Source: Mesorhizobium huakuii
Lineage (GTDB): Bacteria > Pseudomonadota > Alphaproteobacteria > Rhizobiales > Rhizobiaceae
Assembly: GCF_030160235.1 (NCBI RefSeq)
Contig: NZ_BSNY01000047.1
Coordinates: forward strand, 124,001 to 188,000
Reading direction: 5' to 3'
DNA length: 64,000 nucleotides
The position numbers and the translations under genes were made by a program. Numbering within the stretch: position 1 is the stretch's first letter; every line of letters begins with the position of its first letter. Below the pieces are notes generated by a model. It was given only the letters and a program-made list of their open reading frames with translations. It was not told where the DNA came from and did not search any database. Positions 45,942-55,380 of the stretch are shown here, piece by piece.

Positions 45942-46663
45942 GGGGCGGTCCCCAGATAGGCTTCCTGCACTGCCGCGTTTTCGCGGATGGCCTCGGGCGT
46001 GCCTTCGGCCAGGATCTTGCCGGCGTTGAAGACGGTTATGCGGTCGGCGAGCTGCATGACGACGGGCATGTTGTGCTCGATCAGAAGCACCGTGGCGCTC
46101 CTGGCGATCTCGCGCACGAGCGCGATGAAATTGTCGATCTCGCTGTCGGCGAGCCCCTGTGTCGGCTCGTCGAGGATCAGCAGGCGCGGCTTCAGCGCCA
46201 GGCCCATGGCCACCTCCAGCAGACGCTGGTGGCCATAGGACAATTGCCCGGCCGGCATATGGGCGCGGTCGGCGAGGCCCGTGCGTTCGAGCGCCGTCAT
46301 GACGCCGGCCTTCACCGCACCCTTCGAGCGGCCATCGCTTAGCGTGCGCTGCACCGGCAGGGCGACATTGTCGTAAGCGCTGAGATTGGCGAAGACGCTG
46401 GTGATCTGGAACGTATAGGCGATACCCTGGCGCACCCTGACATAGGCCGGCTGGCTGGTGATATCGGCGCCGTCGAAGACGATCGCGCCCGACGAGGGCT
46501 GGATGCGGCCGCTGACAAGACTGACGAAGGTTGTTTTGCCGGCGCCGTTGGGGCCGATGACAGCGCGGATCTCTCCGGGCATCAGGGTGAAGTCGACGCT
46601 GTCGACGGCGCGCAGGCCGCCGAAATGGCGCGACAGGCCCTTGGTGACCAAAAGCGGCGTCAT
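45938..46663 (-). CDS. livG: Branched-chain amino acid-type ABC transporter ATPase LivG
   Basis: 241 residues from ATG 46663 (overlaps the livM stop). Walker A IGPNGAGKTTFVSLV (about 36-50), the LivG-specific LSYGHQRLLEVAMGLAL in place of LSGGQ, Walker B LLILDEPTQGL and H-loop LLIEHNM. A longer open frame upstream is only livM shadow. Pairs with LivF below LivH/LivM. Confidence 0.93.
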
Positions 46664-47622
46664 GGCAGCCACCCGAGCCAGCGCTGGCGGATGCTGCCGA
46701 GAATGCCTTTCGGGAAGAACAGCACCAGCAGGATCAGCGCGATGCCGACGATCAGCAGATAGGCCGAGGTGTAGCCGCTGGTGACGTCGATGACATAGTA
46801 CATGAAGACCGTGCCGATCAGCGGCCCGAGTGTCGTGGCGGCGCCGCCGAGCAGCACCCACAGCAGCGGCAGGATCGAATATTGCACCGACGCGAAGCTC
46901 GAGCCGACATAGCCGAACAGCAGCGCGTAGGCGGCACCCGACGCCGCACAGATCGTGCCGGAGACGACCACGGCCATGAGCTTGTTGGAGAAGGTGTCGT
47001 AGCCCAGCATCTTCGTGCGTTCTTCGTTTTCGCGGATGGCGACCAGAACGCGGCCATACCGGGAGCGGACGATGGCCAGCATGACCAAAAGCACGAGCGA
47101 GAACAGCACAAGCGCCGTCATGTAGCGCACGGTCGGATTGGTGAGGTCCAGCGAGGTGGCACCGAAATTGAGGACACGCGCCGGCTGCGGCACGACCTGG
47201 CCCTGATCGCCGCCGGTCCATGCCGCGAAGTAGAGGATCAGGAGATAAAACACCTGGGCGAACATCATGGTGACGATCATGAAGGCGACGCCCGTGGTGC
47301 GCAGCGCCAGCAGGCCGATCACCAGGGCCAGCAGAGCGCCGCAGGCAACCCCGCCGAGGAAGGCCAGCGGCACGCCCCAGCCGAGCTGGATGATCGCAAG
47401 GCCGGCGCCATAGAGCCCGGCGCCGAAGAACATGGCGTGGCCGAGGCTGAGCAGGCCGACATAGCCGAACAGCATGTTGTAGCCCATCGCGAACACCGCC
47501 AGCACCATGATGCGGGCGAGCAGGCCGTGATAATACTCCGGCAGAACGAAGCTCAGCGCGAAGAGCAGGGCGATGACGCCGAGATGAAGCGCATAGGCCC
47601 TAGCCGGCGAAGCTTCGTTCAT
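46660..47622 (-). CDS. livM: Branched-chain amino acid-type ABC permease LivM
   Basis: 320 residues with eight to ten membrane helices. The LivM coupling region reads SRYGRVLVAIRENEERTKMLGYDTFSNKL (written here only to mark about residues 185-215), followed by ASGAAYALLFGYVG. ATGA overlaps with livH and livG on both sides. Confidence 0.92.
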   Translation of the reverse strand: MNEASPARAYALHLGVIALLFALSFVLPEYYHGLLARIMVLAVFAMGYNMLFGYVGLLSLGHAMFFGAGLYGAGLAIIQLGWGVPLAFLGGVACGALLALVIGLLALRTTGVAFMIVTMMFAQVFYLLILYFAAWTGGDQGQVVPQPARVLNFGATSLDLTNPTVRYMTALVLFSLVLLVMLAIVRSRYGRVLVAIRENEERTKMLGYDTFSNKLMAVVVSGTICAASGAAYALLFGYVGSSFASVQYSILPLLWVLLGGAATTLGPLIGTVFMYYVIDVTSGYTSAYLLIVGIALILLVLFFPKGILGSIRQRWLGWLP

Positions 47623-48500
47623 CGCGATGCCGTCCCGAACAGGCCTTGCGGCCGGAACACCAGCACCATGGCGACCAGCAGCGTGGCGATGATCTTGGCC
47701 AAGGTCGGCGAAAAGAACATAGAGATGATGCCGTCGGAAAGGCCGATCAGCACGGCGGCGACGACGGTGCCGCGCAGCGAGCCGAGGCCGCCGATGATGA
47801 CGACGATGAAGGAGAGCAGCAGCGGATCCTGCCCCATCAGATAATGCGCCTGGCTGATCGGCACGATCAGCACCGCGGCAATCGCCGCCAGCATGGCGCC
47901 GAGCGCGAAGACGCCGCCATAGACGCGGTCGACCGGAATACCGAAGGCCTGCGCCGTCTCGCTGTCATACTGTGTGGCACGCATGATCAGGCCGATCCTG
48001 GTGCGCGTCAGCACCAGCCATGTCACGATCAGCAGGAGCGCCGAGGCGGCAATGATCGACAATTTGTAGCCGGAATAGCCGAACCACGGCAAAAGGATGC
48101 GATAGCTGAAGGGCGGCTCTACCGGCCGCGCCTCGGGGCCGTAGAAGGTCAGCGCCAGCTGCTGGATGATGTAGAGCATGCCGATCGTGGCGACGATGGT
48201 GGCTTCCGGATTGTAGTTGAGCCGGCGCAGCACCAGCCGCTCGGCCACCAGCGCAATGGCGCCGACGATCAGCGGCGCGATCACCAGCGCCGCCAGGAAG
48301 CCGAGCGCAGGGTGGCCCGATATCGCCGTCGATATCGCCCAGGCGAGTACTGCGCCCAGCATGAAGAACTCGCCATGCGCGACGTTGACCACCCGCATCA
48401 CACCGAACACCAGCGACAGCCCGAGCGCGGTCAGTGCCAGCACGGCTGAAGTGACGAGGCCTTCGAGGGCGGCGAGGAGGAGGTGGGGACCGAAGTGCAT
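47619..48500 (-). CDS. livH: Branched-chain amino acid-type ABC permease LivH
   Basis: 293 residues, eight helices. GLSLVFGVMRVVNVAHGEFF (about 27-46) and the coupling helix IGLIMRATQYDSETAQAFGI are LivH hallmarks. It is separated from its binding-protein gene by a 159-bp REP-like mosaic rather than directly adjacent. Confidence 0.93.
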   Translation of the reverse strand: MHFGPHLLLAALEGLVTSAVLALTALGLSLVFGVMRVVNVAHGEFFMLGAVLAWAISTAISGHPALGFLAALVIAPLIVGAIALVAERLVLRRLNYNPEATIVATIGMLYIIQQLALTFYGPEARPVEPPFSYRILLPWFGYSGYKLSIIAASALLLIVTWLVLTRTRIGLIMRATQYDSETAQAFGIPVDRVYGGVFALGAMLAAIAAVLIVPISQAHYLMGQDPLLLSFIVVIIGGLGSLRGTVVAAVLIGLSDGIISMFFSPTLAKIIATLLVAMVLVFRPQGLFGTASR

Positions 48501-48515
48501 TCAGGGGCGCCCTTA

Positions 48516-48653
48516 CCCTCCCCCTCGAGGGGGAGGGCGACCGCGAAGCGGTCGGGTGGGGGGTGGGGCATGGGCCGTCGCGGCCCCCACCCCGTCTCAC
48601 GGGCTTCGCAAAATGCGAAACCTGTTCGCCGACCCTCCCCACAAGGGGGAGGG
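48516..48653. repeat. REP-like mosaic element inside the liv-type operon
   Basis: Several stems in a row: CCCTCCCCCT/AGGGGGAGGG (48516-48525 and 48528-48537), GACCGC/GCGGTC (48539-48553), a GGGGTGGG...CCCACCCC dyad (about 48561-48593), TTCGCA/TGCGAA (48605-48619) and a final CCCTCCCC/GGGGAGGG (48633-48653) that repeats the first. It fills the gap between the binding-protein stop and livH and may end or stabilise transcripts so that binding protein exceeds permease. Confidence 0.7.
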
Positions 48654-48659
48654 TAAAGC

Positions 48660-49964
48660 TCACAGCGCCTGCTTCGTATAATCGCCCTCGGCCTCGTAAA
48701 GCCCGTCCTCGATCTTGGTCTTGTGCACGACCTTCAGCTTGCCGCCTTCGACCTTGGAGATGTTCTGGATACCGAAGCACTGGTGGATCTTGCCATTGAA
48801 GGTCTTTGGCCCCTGCGGATGCTCCGGACCTTCGGCGAAGGCGGTCAGCGCCTCGGTCGCCTCGACCAGCTTGGCGCGGTCCTCCGGACCCTTGTAGCCG
48901 GCGTCTTCCATCGCCTTCTTGACGACATAGAGCGTTTCCCAGCAGCCGAACATGTGCGACGCGGTGGAGACGTCCTTTGGATCGCCGACGGCCGCGCCAT
49001 TGTCGTCGATGCCGACGGCGGCGCGATAGGCTTTTTGCGCGGCGCTGTCATCGGCCTGCGCATAGCGGGGCGAGCCTTCCCAGAAATGGCTGCCGTCCAG
49101 GAATTCCAGCCCGGGGCTGTTGATGTCGGTGGCTTCCAGCGAATCCATGAAGCCGAACAGCTGCGGCCGGTTGGAGCCGTAGAACTCGCCGAGCTCCTTG
49201 ACGAAGGTGAGCACCGCCGGACCGACCATGACGTGGTAGATCACCTCGGTCTCCGGCGGGATCTGCGGAAAATATTTGGTGAAGGACGATTCCGTCGGCG
49301 GGATGGCGATCTGGGCGATGACCTCGGCGCCTTGCGCCTTTAGCGCCGGCGGCAGGTAGTCGCGATGGTCGTAGCCGAAGGCGAAATCGGGGAAGATCTG
49401 CGTCACCTTCTTGCCGGCATTGGCCGCGATCCACGGCGCCATCGACTGGATCTGGCTCTTAACGTCGGTGATGCCGGGCTGGAAGACATAGCGGTTGAGC
49501 TTGGTCGAGGCGACGTGGTGGCCTTCGCTGACGACGAAATAGGGCATCTTGTTTTCACCGGCGGCTGGCGCCGAGCCGATAACGACATGCGAGAACAGCG
49601 TGCCGAAGACGATGTCGGTCTTGTGCTGGGTGGCGAACTTGCCGACCACTTCGGCGCCACGGCCGGGATCGGTGCCGTCATCCTCGATGATGACCTCGAC
49701 CTGGCGGCCATTGATGCCGCCGGCGGCGTTGATCGCCTTGACCGCGGCAGCAGTGGTCTTCTCGTACCAGCGGCCATAGGCGGCGCCGATGCCGGTGCGG
49801 TGCGACTGGAAGCCGATCTTGATCGGCGCCGAGCTCTGCGCCTGGGAATAGCGGACGAAACCGGGCGCCACGGCGAGGCCGGCGCCCGCGGCCAGACCCT
49901 TCAATGCGGTGCGGCGGGTGAGGGTCGTTTTGGAGAGGTCGAAAAATCCGTTCTTGTCAGCCAT
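48660..49964 (-). CDS. ABC transporter substrate-binding protein, Tat-exported (Peripla_BP_6 type)
   Basis: 434 residues. The N-terminus has a twin-arginine signal, T-R-R-T-A-L-K at residues 16-22, followed by a GLAAGAGLAVAPG core. The mature part is LivK/amide-binding-like: IKIGFQSHRTGIGAAYG, INAAGGINGRQVEVIIEDDGTDP, DIVFGTLFSHVVIGSAPAAGE. Substrate may be a branched amino acid, amide, urea or heterocyclic acid; the closeness to nicotinate genes is suggestive only. A ribosome site AGGGGAA precedes ATG 49964. Confidence 0.9.
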   Translation of the reverse strand: MADKNGFFDLSKTTLTRRTALKGLAAGAGLAVAPGFVRYSQAQSSAPIKIGFQSHRTGIGAAYGRWYEKTTAAAVKAINAAGGINGRQVEVIIEDDGTDPGRGAEVVGKFATQHKTDIVFGTLFSHVVIGSAPAAGENKMPYFVVSEGHHVASTKLNRYVFQPGITDVKSQIQSMAPWIAANAGKKVTQIFPDFAFGYDHRDYLPPALKAQGAEVIAQIAIPPTESSFTKYFPQIPPETEVIYHVMVGPAVLTFVKELGEFYGSNRPQLFGFMDSLEATDINSPGLEFLDGSHFWEGSPRYAQADDSAAQKAYRAAVGIDDNGAAVGDPKDVSTASHMFGCWETLYVVKKAMEDAGYKGPEDRAKLVEATEALTAFAEGPEHPQGPKTFNGKIHQCFGIQNISKVEGGKLKVVHKTKIEDGLYEAEGDYTKQAL

Positions 49965-50119
49965 GTTCGTTCCCCTGTTTTTTCAGTCGTGACCAACGAT
50001 AAGGCGGGTTCGGCATCCGCGCTTTCAGGATGCGGAAAATTGCATGTGTACAAACTAAATCACCAAAGCCCTGATGTGGCAAGCGAGCTTTCCCCAACGA
50101 CATCGGGGCCGCCCTTTTC

Positions 50120-51616
50120 TCATCCGACGGTCGGCGTGGCAAGCAGCCAGAGGCCGAAGACCGTGTAGGCGATCATCAGCAAGGTGAGCGGAAACTGGCT
50201 GAGCGCGGCGCGGCCAGGCTGCGGATGCAGGCGCCAGGCAAAGCCGTGCGCGACGAGGACGGCGAGCACATGGCCCAGGATGATGGCGGCAGCCTGGATG
50301 TTCCAAAGCCACCAGGCCGACTCCGCCCCGGCGACGATGCCGGCCGCGACCTGGAGATCGGCGGTGCCGAACAGGTTCCAGCCCAGCCCGAACGGGTCGG
50401 ACAGGGAGGCAAGCGCATATTGGCCATCGACCAGCAGCGCCGTCAGATAGTGCGCGACATGGTAGGCGAGCGCGATCGGCACGATCGACCACACCAGCAG
50501 TCCCGCAGCCTGGCCGAACGGCTGATCGCTGGCGGCCAGGCGCTGGCCGAGCCAGACCGCGAAAAGAAACACCGCTGCCAGCAGGCCGAACGTCAGGACG
50601 AGTCCGAGACTGCCACTGCCGATCACGGCAGTGCGGCCGGGGAATTCGAGCGGATTGACGCCGAACAGGCCGAGCCAGAAGAAGGTCTTCGACAGGCCGT
50701 CGAAGGAGACCGAGGACAAGGCCAGCAGCAGGAAGGCGATGCCGCCGGGCGGCAATGGCTCCGCCGCCAGCAGCTTGGCGGCCGGCCAGCACAGCGCAAG
50801 CCGGCCATTGTCGTCGCGCTCGACCGGCGCGAAGCGCGCCACCATCGAGAAGAAGATCGTCAGGAACTCGCCGCTGCGGCTCCAGTCGCGATAGCCGAAG
50901 GCCAGCATGGCGAGGAATGAGAACGACCAATAGAGCCCGGCGGCATAGGCGAGCCGTGCCGGATCGTCGGGCGCCGGATCGATGAGTTCGAACCAGGCAA
51001 AGGCGAAGAACAGGACGACGGCAGGCCAGCAGCCGAGCCATTGGGGGAGGCACCATGGTCCCCCATCGCCTGTGCCGAGCAGGCGCGAGACGAGGCGCCA
51101 TGGCCCATGCCAAGGGTTCAGCCATGACCAGAGGTCGCCGAAGATGCCTTGCAGCAGCGTGAGGCCGGCCCACAGCAGCGTCCAGATCACCAGGGGTAGC
51201 GGGTTGGAGAGCGGGTCGCGGCTGCCGAAAAAGCCGGCGGCAACGAGAATTGCAAAGCCGGCAAAGGATAACAGGCCGGTTGTGGTGCTTGTTCCGTCGA
51301 CGAGTGTGAAAAGCGGCAGGCGTCGGCGCCAGAATTTGTCGAGCGAAGCCGCCGGCAGCAGCGCCAGCACGAGGAAGCTGACGGCCACGGCGAACGCGCC
51401 GCCGATCAGGTAGTAGCCGGTCGGCAGGAGGAGGACGTGGCCACGGTCGGAGGCGTGGGCGAAGGCGGGGGTGGGAAGGAGGGCGAGCAGAGCGATCGCG
51501 AAAGCCAACCCTTGAGGACGGCGCTCTACGGCGCCCCCCCTTGTGAGGGCGACGTCCGGCAGGACAGAGGGGGGCGTGAAGGAACTCGACCTGTCCAAGA
51601 GCTCCGCCACTCTCAC
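50120..51616 (-). CDS. Multi-pass membrane protein (annotated elsewhere as fenitrothion hydrolase-like)
   Basis: 498 residues from GTG 51616, overlapping the pncB stop (GTGA). A signal-like helix (about 36-53, ending AFAHA) is followed by about twelve membrane helices. Conserved-looking parts include [14 protein letters not shown] (about 162-175) and [29 protein letters not shown]-type sequence near residues 395-423. I recall similar rhizobial proteins being labelled fenitrothion hydrolase, but I see no hydrolase motif; a transporter or membrane enzyme of unknown role is safer. Coupling to pncB may be incidental. Confidence 0.6.
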   Translation of the reverse strand: MRVAELLDRSSSFTPPSVLPDVALTRGGAVERRPQGLAFAIALLALLPTPAFAHASDRGHVLLLPTGYYLIGGAFAVAVSFLVLALLPAASLDKFWRRRLPLFTLVDGTSTTTGLLSFAGFAILVAAGFFGSRDPLSNPLPLVIWTLLWAGLTLLQGIFGDLWSWLNPWHGPWRLVSRLLGTGDGGPWCLPQWLGCWPAVVLFFAFAWFELIDPAPDDPARLAYAAGLYWSFSFLAMLAFGYRDWSRSGEFLTIFFSMVARFAPVERDDNGRLALCWPAAKLLAAEPLPPGGIAFLLLALSSVSFDGLSKTFFWLGLFGVNPLEFPGRTAVIGSGSLGLVLTFGLLAAVFLFAVWLGQRLAASDQPFGQAAGLLVWSIVPIALAYHVAHYLTALLVDGQYALASLSDPFGLGWNLFGTADLQVAAGIVAGAESAWWLWNIQAAAIILGHVLAVLVAHGFAWRLHPQPGRAALSQFPLTLLMIAYTVFGLWLLATPTVG

Positions 51617-52917
51617 ACCTTGACCAGTTGCTCCACCCGGTCCTTCTCACCAAAAATCCGCAGGTAACGCTGAATTTCCTTCTCATCCCCCGTCGCCTTG
51701 GCGGGATTGTCGGAAAGCTTGACCGCCGGCCTGCCATTGGCCTCCGTCACCTTGCAGACCAGCGATATGGCGTCGAGGCTGTTGGTTTCGGTCGGCGCGC
51801 AGCCTTCGAAATCATTGGTGAGGTTGGTGCCCCAGCCGAAGGACATGCGCACCTTGCCCTTGAAGTGGCGGTAGGTCTCCTCGATGGTTTCGACCTCGAG
51901 GCCGTCGGAGAAGATCAGCAGCTTCTGCTTGGGGTCCTTGCCCTTCTCACGCCACCAGGACAGGATTTTTTCGCCGCCCTCGATCGGCGGCGCGCTGTCG
52001 GGGCGGAAGCCCGTCCAGTCGGCCACCCAGTCCGGCGCGTCGCGCAGGAAGGAGGCGGTGCCGAACGCGTCCGGCAGCACGATCAGCAGATTGCCGCCGT
52101 AGTAGCGCTGCCAGTCCTGCAGCACCTTGTAGGGGGCCTGTTTCAGCTCCTTCTCCGAATTGGCCAATGCGGCAAACACCATCGGCAGCTCATGCGCATT
52201 GGTGCCGAGTGCTTCGAGGTCGTTGTCCATGGCCAGCAGCACGTTGGAGGTGCCGGTGAAGGCCTCGCCAATGCCTTCCTTCAGCGCCTCGACGCACCAG
52301 CGCTGCCACAGGAAGGAATGGCGCCGGCGCGTGCCGAAGTCGGAGATGCGGATGCCGGGCAGCGCCTTCAGCCGTTCGGTCTTGGCCCACATCTTGGCCT
52401 TGGCGCGGGCATAGAGCACATCGAGCGCGAAGGGGCCGAAGGCCCGCATCGCCGCGCGAGATCGCAGTTCGTTGATAATGGCGAGCGCCGGGATCTCCCA
52501 CAGTGTGGTGTACATCCAGGGACCTGGGAAGGTCAGTTCGTACTGTCCGTCGTGCTTGGACAGTTCGTAGTCGGGCAGTCGGAAGCCTTCCAGCCAGGCG
52601 AGGAATTCGGGCTCGAAGATCTGCTTGCGTCCATAGAAATTGTTGCCGCCCAGCCAGATCATTTCCTTCTTGGAGAAGCGCAAGGTGCGGGCATGGTCGA
52701 GCTGTTCGCGCAGTTCGCCCTCGTCGATCTCCTCGGCAAGGCGCACCGAAGTGGTGCGGTTGATCAGCGAGAAGGTGGCGTCGACCTTGGGATACATGCC
52801 CCAGATCATCTGCAGCATCAAAAGCTTGTAGAAGTCCGTGTCGAGCAGGCTGCGCACGATTGGATCGAGCTTCCAGGTGTGGTTGTAGACACGCCGCGCT
52901 ATATCGGTCTTTGCCAT
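51613..52917 (-). CDS. pncB: Nicotinate phosphoribosyltransferase
   Basis: 434 residues; makes nicotinate mononucleotide from nicotinate and PRPP with ATP, feeding NAD. Family blocks are [16 protein letters not shown] near the N-terminus, [15 protein letters not shown] (about 192-206), [12 protein letters not shown], and [15 protein letters not shown] with [13 protein letters not shown] near the C-terminus. Together with pncA, 8 kb away, it forms the Preiss-Handler salvage route. A LysR gene is upstream on the same strand, 134 bp away. Confidence 0.96.
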   Translation of the reverse strand: MAKTDIARRVYNHTWKLDPIVRSLLDTDFYKLLMLQMIWGMYPKVDATFSLINRTTSVRLAEEIDEGELREQLDHARTLRFSKKEMIWLGGNNFYGRKQIFEPEFLAWLEGFRLPDYELSKHDGQYELTFPGPWMYTTLWEIPALAIINELRSRAAMRAFGPFALDVLYARAKAKMWAKTERLKALPGIRISDFGTRRRHSFLWQRWCVEALKEGIGEAFTGTSNVLLAMDNDLEALGTNAHELPMVFAALANSEKELKQAPYKVLQDWQRYYGGNLLIVLPDAFGTASFLRDAPDWVADWTGFRPDSAPPIEGGEKILSWWREKGKDPKQKLLIFSDGLEVETIEETYRHFKGKVRMSFGWGTNLTNDFEGCAPTETNSLDAISLVCKVTEANGRPAVKLSDNPAKATGDEKEIQRYLRIFGEKDRVEQLVKV

Positions 52918-53051
52918 GCTTGCTGCCGCCTTCGCTGCCTGCCTTCCACAATCGCGACAGGCCTCATAGCATCGAATTGACCAAAGCGCTGCCCGCTTTC
53001 AGGCTGGCCCGACAAAAAGAACGGCCTGCGCATGGCCATGGGCAGCCGGCC

Positions 53052-54026
53052 TCAGCCCGCCGCCTTCGCGCCGATGACCTTGAGTTGCGGACGCTTGCGG
53101 CGGCTGATGATGCGGCCGGCGACGGGAGCGTCGGCGCGCCCGTCATCCCCGGCCTTTTCGGCGAACAGCCAGTCGATGAACACCTGCACGATCGGCGTCG
53201 TGCGCATTTCATTGCGGCAGACGACGTAGAAATCGTCGACCGCCGGCACCGAAAGGCTGAACGGCGCGATCAGCATGCCCCTGGCCAGCAGCGCGCTTGC
53301 CGTCACGGAATCGCCAAGCGCCACGCCATGGCCGTGCACCGCGGCCTCGGCCGCCATGCGCGCGTCGCCCAGATGATGGCGGCGGCCCTTTTCCAGGTCC
53401 AGCGCGTCGGCGGCCGCCAGCCAGGTGTGCCATTCGCGGCCATCGTCGCCATGCAGGAAGACATGGTCGGCAAGGTCCCTGACGCTGCGGATCGGCCGGT
53501 TGTTGATCAAGGTCGGGCTGACCACCGGAAACAGCTCCAGCCCGGACCATTTGCGCATCCAGCAATCGGCCCAGCTGCCATCGCCATAATGCACGCAGAC
53601 ATCGATGTGCGGCGCCCGGATATCCCTGGGGTCGTTGGAAGGAATCAGCGTCAGCTGGATGTCGGGATATTGCGCGGTGAAGTTGCCCAGCCTCGGCGTG
53701 ATCCACAAAAGCAGCAGTGCCGGCACGCAGGACACCGACAGCGCGCCGCTGCTGGCCGGCCGCGTCAGCCGCTGCGTGGCGGCGGCGATGCCGTCGAAGG
53801 CCGTCGATACCGCCGGCAACAGCTCCGCGCCATGCGGCGTCAGTCTGACCCGCTGGCCGATACGCTCGAACAGCTTGACGCCGAGCGACTGCTCCAGCGC
53901 CTTGATCTGGTGGCTGACGGCGCCATGCGTGACATTCAGCTCACTCGCAGCCTTGGTCAGCGAGCCATGGCGCGCCGTTGCCTCGAAGGCGCGCAGCGGG
54001 TTCAGGGGTGGTAGGCGGTTGGCCAT
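53052..54026 (-). CDS. LysR family transcriptional regulator (GcvA-like)
   Basis: 324 residues: N-terminal winged HTH (NPLRAFEATARHGSLTKAAS, ELNVTHGAVSHQIKALEQSLG, about 9-50) and a periplasmic-binding-type effector domain (about 95-300) as in GcvA/AmpR-type members. Divergent from a ureohydrolase gene with a perfect palindrome holding a T-N11-A box in the gap. It probably activates the ureohydrolase and transporter operon in response to a guanidino or amino-acid ligand. Confidence 0.93.
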   Translation of the reverse strand: MANRLPPLNPLRAFEATARHGSLTKAASELNVTHGAVSHQIKALEQSLGVKLFERIGQRVRLTPHGAELLPAVSTAFDGIAAATQRLTRPASSGALSVSCVPALLLLWITPRLGNFTAQYPDIQLTLIPSNDPRDIRAPHIDVCVHYGDGSWADCWMRKWSGLELFPVVSPTLINNRPIRSVRDLADHVFLHGDDGREWHTWLAAADALDLEKGRRHHLGDARMAAEAAVHGHGVALGDSVTASALLARGMLIAPFSLSVPAVDDFYVVCRNEMRTTPIVQVFIDWLFAEKAGDDGRADAPVAGRIISRRKRPQLKVIGAKAAG

Positions 54027-54042
54027 GGATGCCCGGTCTCTT

Positions 54043-54059
54043 TGTGAGATTTTCTCACA
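54043..54059. promoter_or_regulatory. LysR-type operator between lysR and the ureohydrolase gene
   Basis: TGTGAGA (54043-54049) and TCTCACA (54053-54059) are a perfect 7-bp dyad around TTT. T54045 and A54057 give the T-N11-A spacing of LysR boxes. It lies 17 bases upstream of the lysR start, as expected for autorepression plus activation of the divergent gene. Confidence 0.65.
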
Positions 54060-54236
54060 GAAAACACCCTAACAATATCAATTGCTTTTTCAATCGGGCT
54101 GCCGGACACTTCGGCTCGAAATAACACCAAGACGTGAAATCTGCAGGCAGCCAGCGGGACAGCGACCCAGCCGGATGACGGTCAGTTCGTTTGAGATCGC
54201 CGACGGCCGCACTGCATCAGCCCAGGAGGAGCGGAT

Positions 54237-55298
54237 ATGGGTTACGATCGCGGCAAGCTCGACGCGTTGCGCCGTAAATATGGCGAGAGCCATGGCGGCG
54301 AGATGTTCGACCCGAAATTCCGCAAGGTCGCCGACAAGATCTTTTCCAAAAGCGGCACCAGGCTGGCGCCCTATTCCGGCATCCCGACCTTCCTCGCCGC
54401 GCCCTACCGCGAAATCGCCGCCGAGAACCCGGATTTCGGCGACTTGCAGGTGGCCATCATCGGCGTGCCGATGGATCTGGGCGTTACCAATCGCCCGGGC
54501 TCGCGCTTCGGGCCGAGGGCGCTGCGCGCCATCGAGCGCATCGGCCCCTACAATCATGTGCTGGAATGCGCGCCGACGCATGAGCTTCGCGTCGCCGACA
54601 TCGGCGACACGCCGTTCCGCAGCCGCTACCGGCTGGAGACCAGCCATGAGGACATCGAGCGCCGCACCAACCAGATCGTCGATGCCGGCGTCATTCCGCT
54701 GTCGGTCGGCGGCGACCATTCGATCAGCCATCCGATCCTGAAAGCGGTCGGCAAGAAGGCGCCGGTGGGCCTCATCCACATCGACGCCCATTGCGACACC
54801 AGCGGGCTGTTCGACATGACCAAGTTCCACCACGGCGGCCCGTTCCGCAACGCGGTGCTCGACGGCGTGCTCGACCCGACGCGGACCATCCAGATCGGCA
54901 TCCGCGGCTCGGCCGAATACCTGTGGGAGTTCACCTATGAGTCGGGAATGACCGTGGTGCACGCCGAGGAGGTGACCGGGATGGGCATTCCCGCCATCAT
55001 CGAGAAGGCGCGCAAGATCGTCGGCGACGGCCCGACCTACGTCTCCTTCGACATCGATAGCGTCGATCCGGCCTTCGCGCCGGGCACCGGCACGCCGGAA
55101 GTCGGCGGGCTGACGACGCGCGAGGTGCTTGAACTGCTGCGCGGCCTCAAGGGCCTCAACATCGTCGGCGGCGACGTCGTCGAGGTGGCGCCGCAATATG
55201 ACGCCACCACCAACACCGCGCATGCCGGCGCGCAGGTGCTGTTCGAGATCTTGAGCCTGATGGTGTTCAGCCCGGCCATCACGGGCAAGCGAGCCTGA
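54237..55298 (+). CDS. Agmatinase family ureohydrolase
   Basis: 353 residues; a binuclear manganese enzyme removing urea from a guanidino compound. The metal sites are VGGDHSISHP (about 158-167), HIDAHCDTSG (about 180-189) and FDIDSVDPAFAPGTGTPE (about 263-280). The N-terminal extension of about 50 residues and DAHCDT in place of DAHTDT are common in guanidinobutyrase/agmatinase relatives, so the substrate may be agmatine, 4-guanidinobutyrate or similar rather than arginine. ATG 54237 follows CAGGAGGAG. It leads an operon with an amino-acid-type ABC importer. Confidence 0.92.
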   Translation: MGYDRGKLDALRRKYGESHGGEMFDPKFRKVADKIFSKSGTRLAPYSGIPTFLAAPYREIAAENPDFGDLQVAIIGVPMDLGVTNRPGSRFGPRALRAIERIGPYNHVLECAPTHELRVADIGDTPFRSRYRLETSHEDIERRTNQIVDAGVIPLSVGGDHSISHPILKAVGKKAPVGLIHIDAHCDTSGLFDMTKFHHGGPFRNAVLDGVLDPTRTIQIGIRGSAEYLWEFTYESGMTVVHAEEVTGMGIPAIIEKARKIVGDGPTYVSFDIDSVDPAFAPGTGTPEVGGLTTREVLELLRGLKGLNIVGGDVVEVAPQYDATTNTAHAGAQVLFEILSLMVFSPAITGKRA

Positions 55299-55313
55299 CA
55301 CCTTGAACAGAAA

Positions 55314-55346
55314 AGGCGGCCGCCGCGCTGGAGCCGGCAGCCGCCT
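55314..55346 (+). promoter_or_regulatory. Intergenic hairpin between ureohydrolase and binding-protein genes
   Basis: AGGCGGC (55314-55320) pairs with GCCGCCT (55340-55346), with a GC-rich loop. It is followed by CAAAC, not a T-run, so an RNA-processing or partial attenuation role is more likely than full termination. Confidence 0.4.
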
Positions 55347-55380
55347 CAAACAACCAAATGCTTCCAGAAGGGGAATAAAA

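Noticed and set aside
50055-51737. 560-aa minus-strand frame overlapping the 498-aa membrane protein
   Set aside because: Shifted frame of the membrane gene; arginine/proline-rich and lacking the helices seen in the chosen frame.
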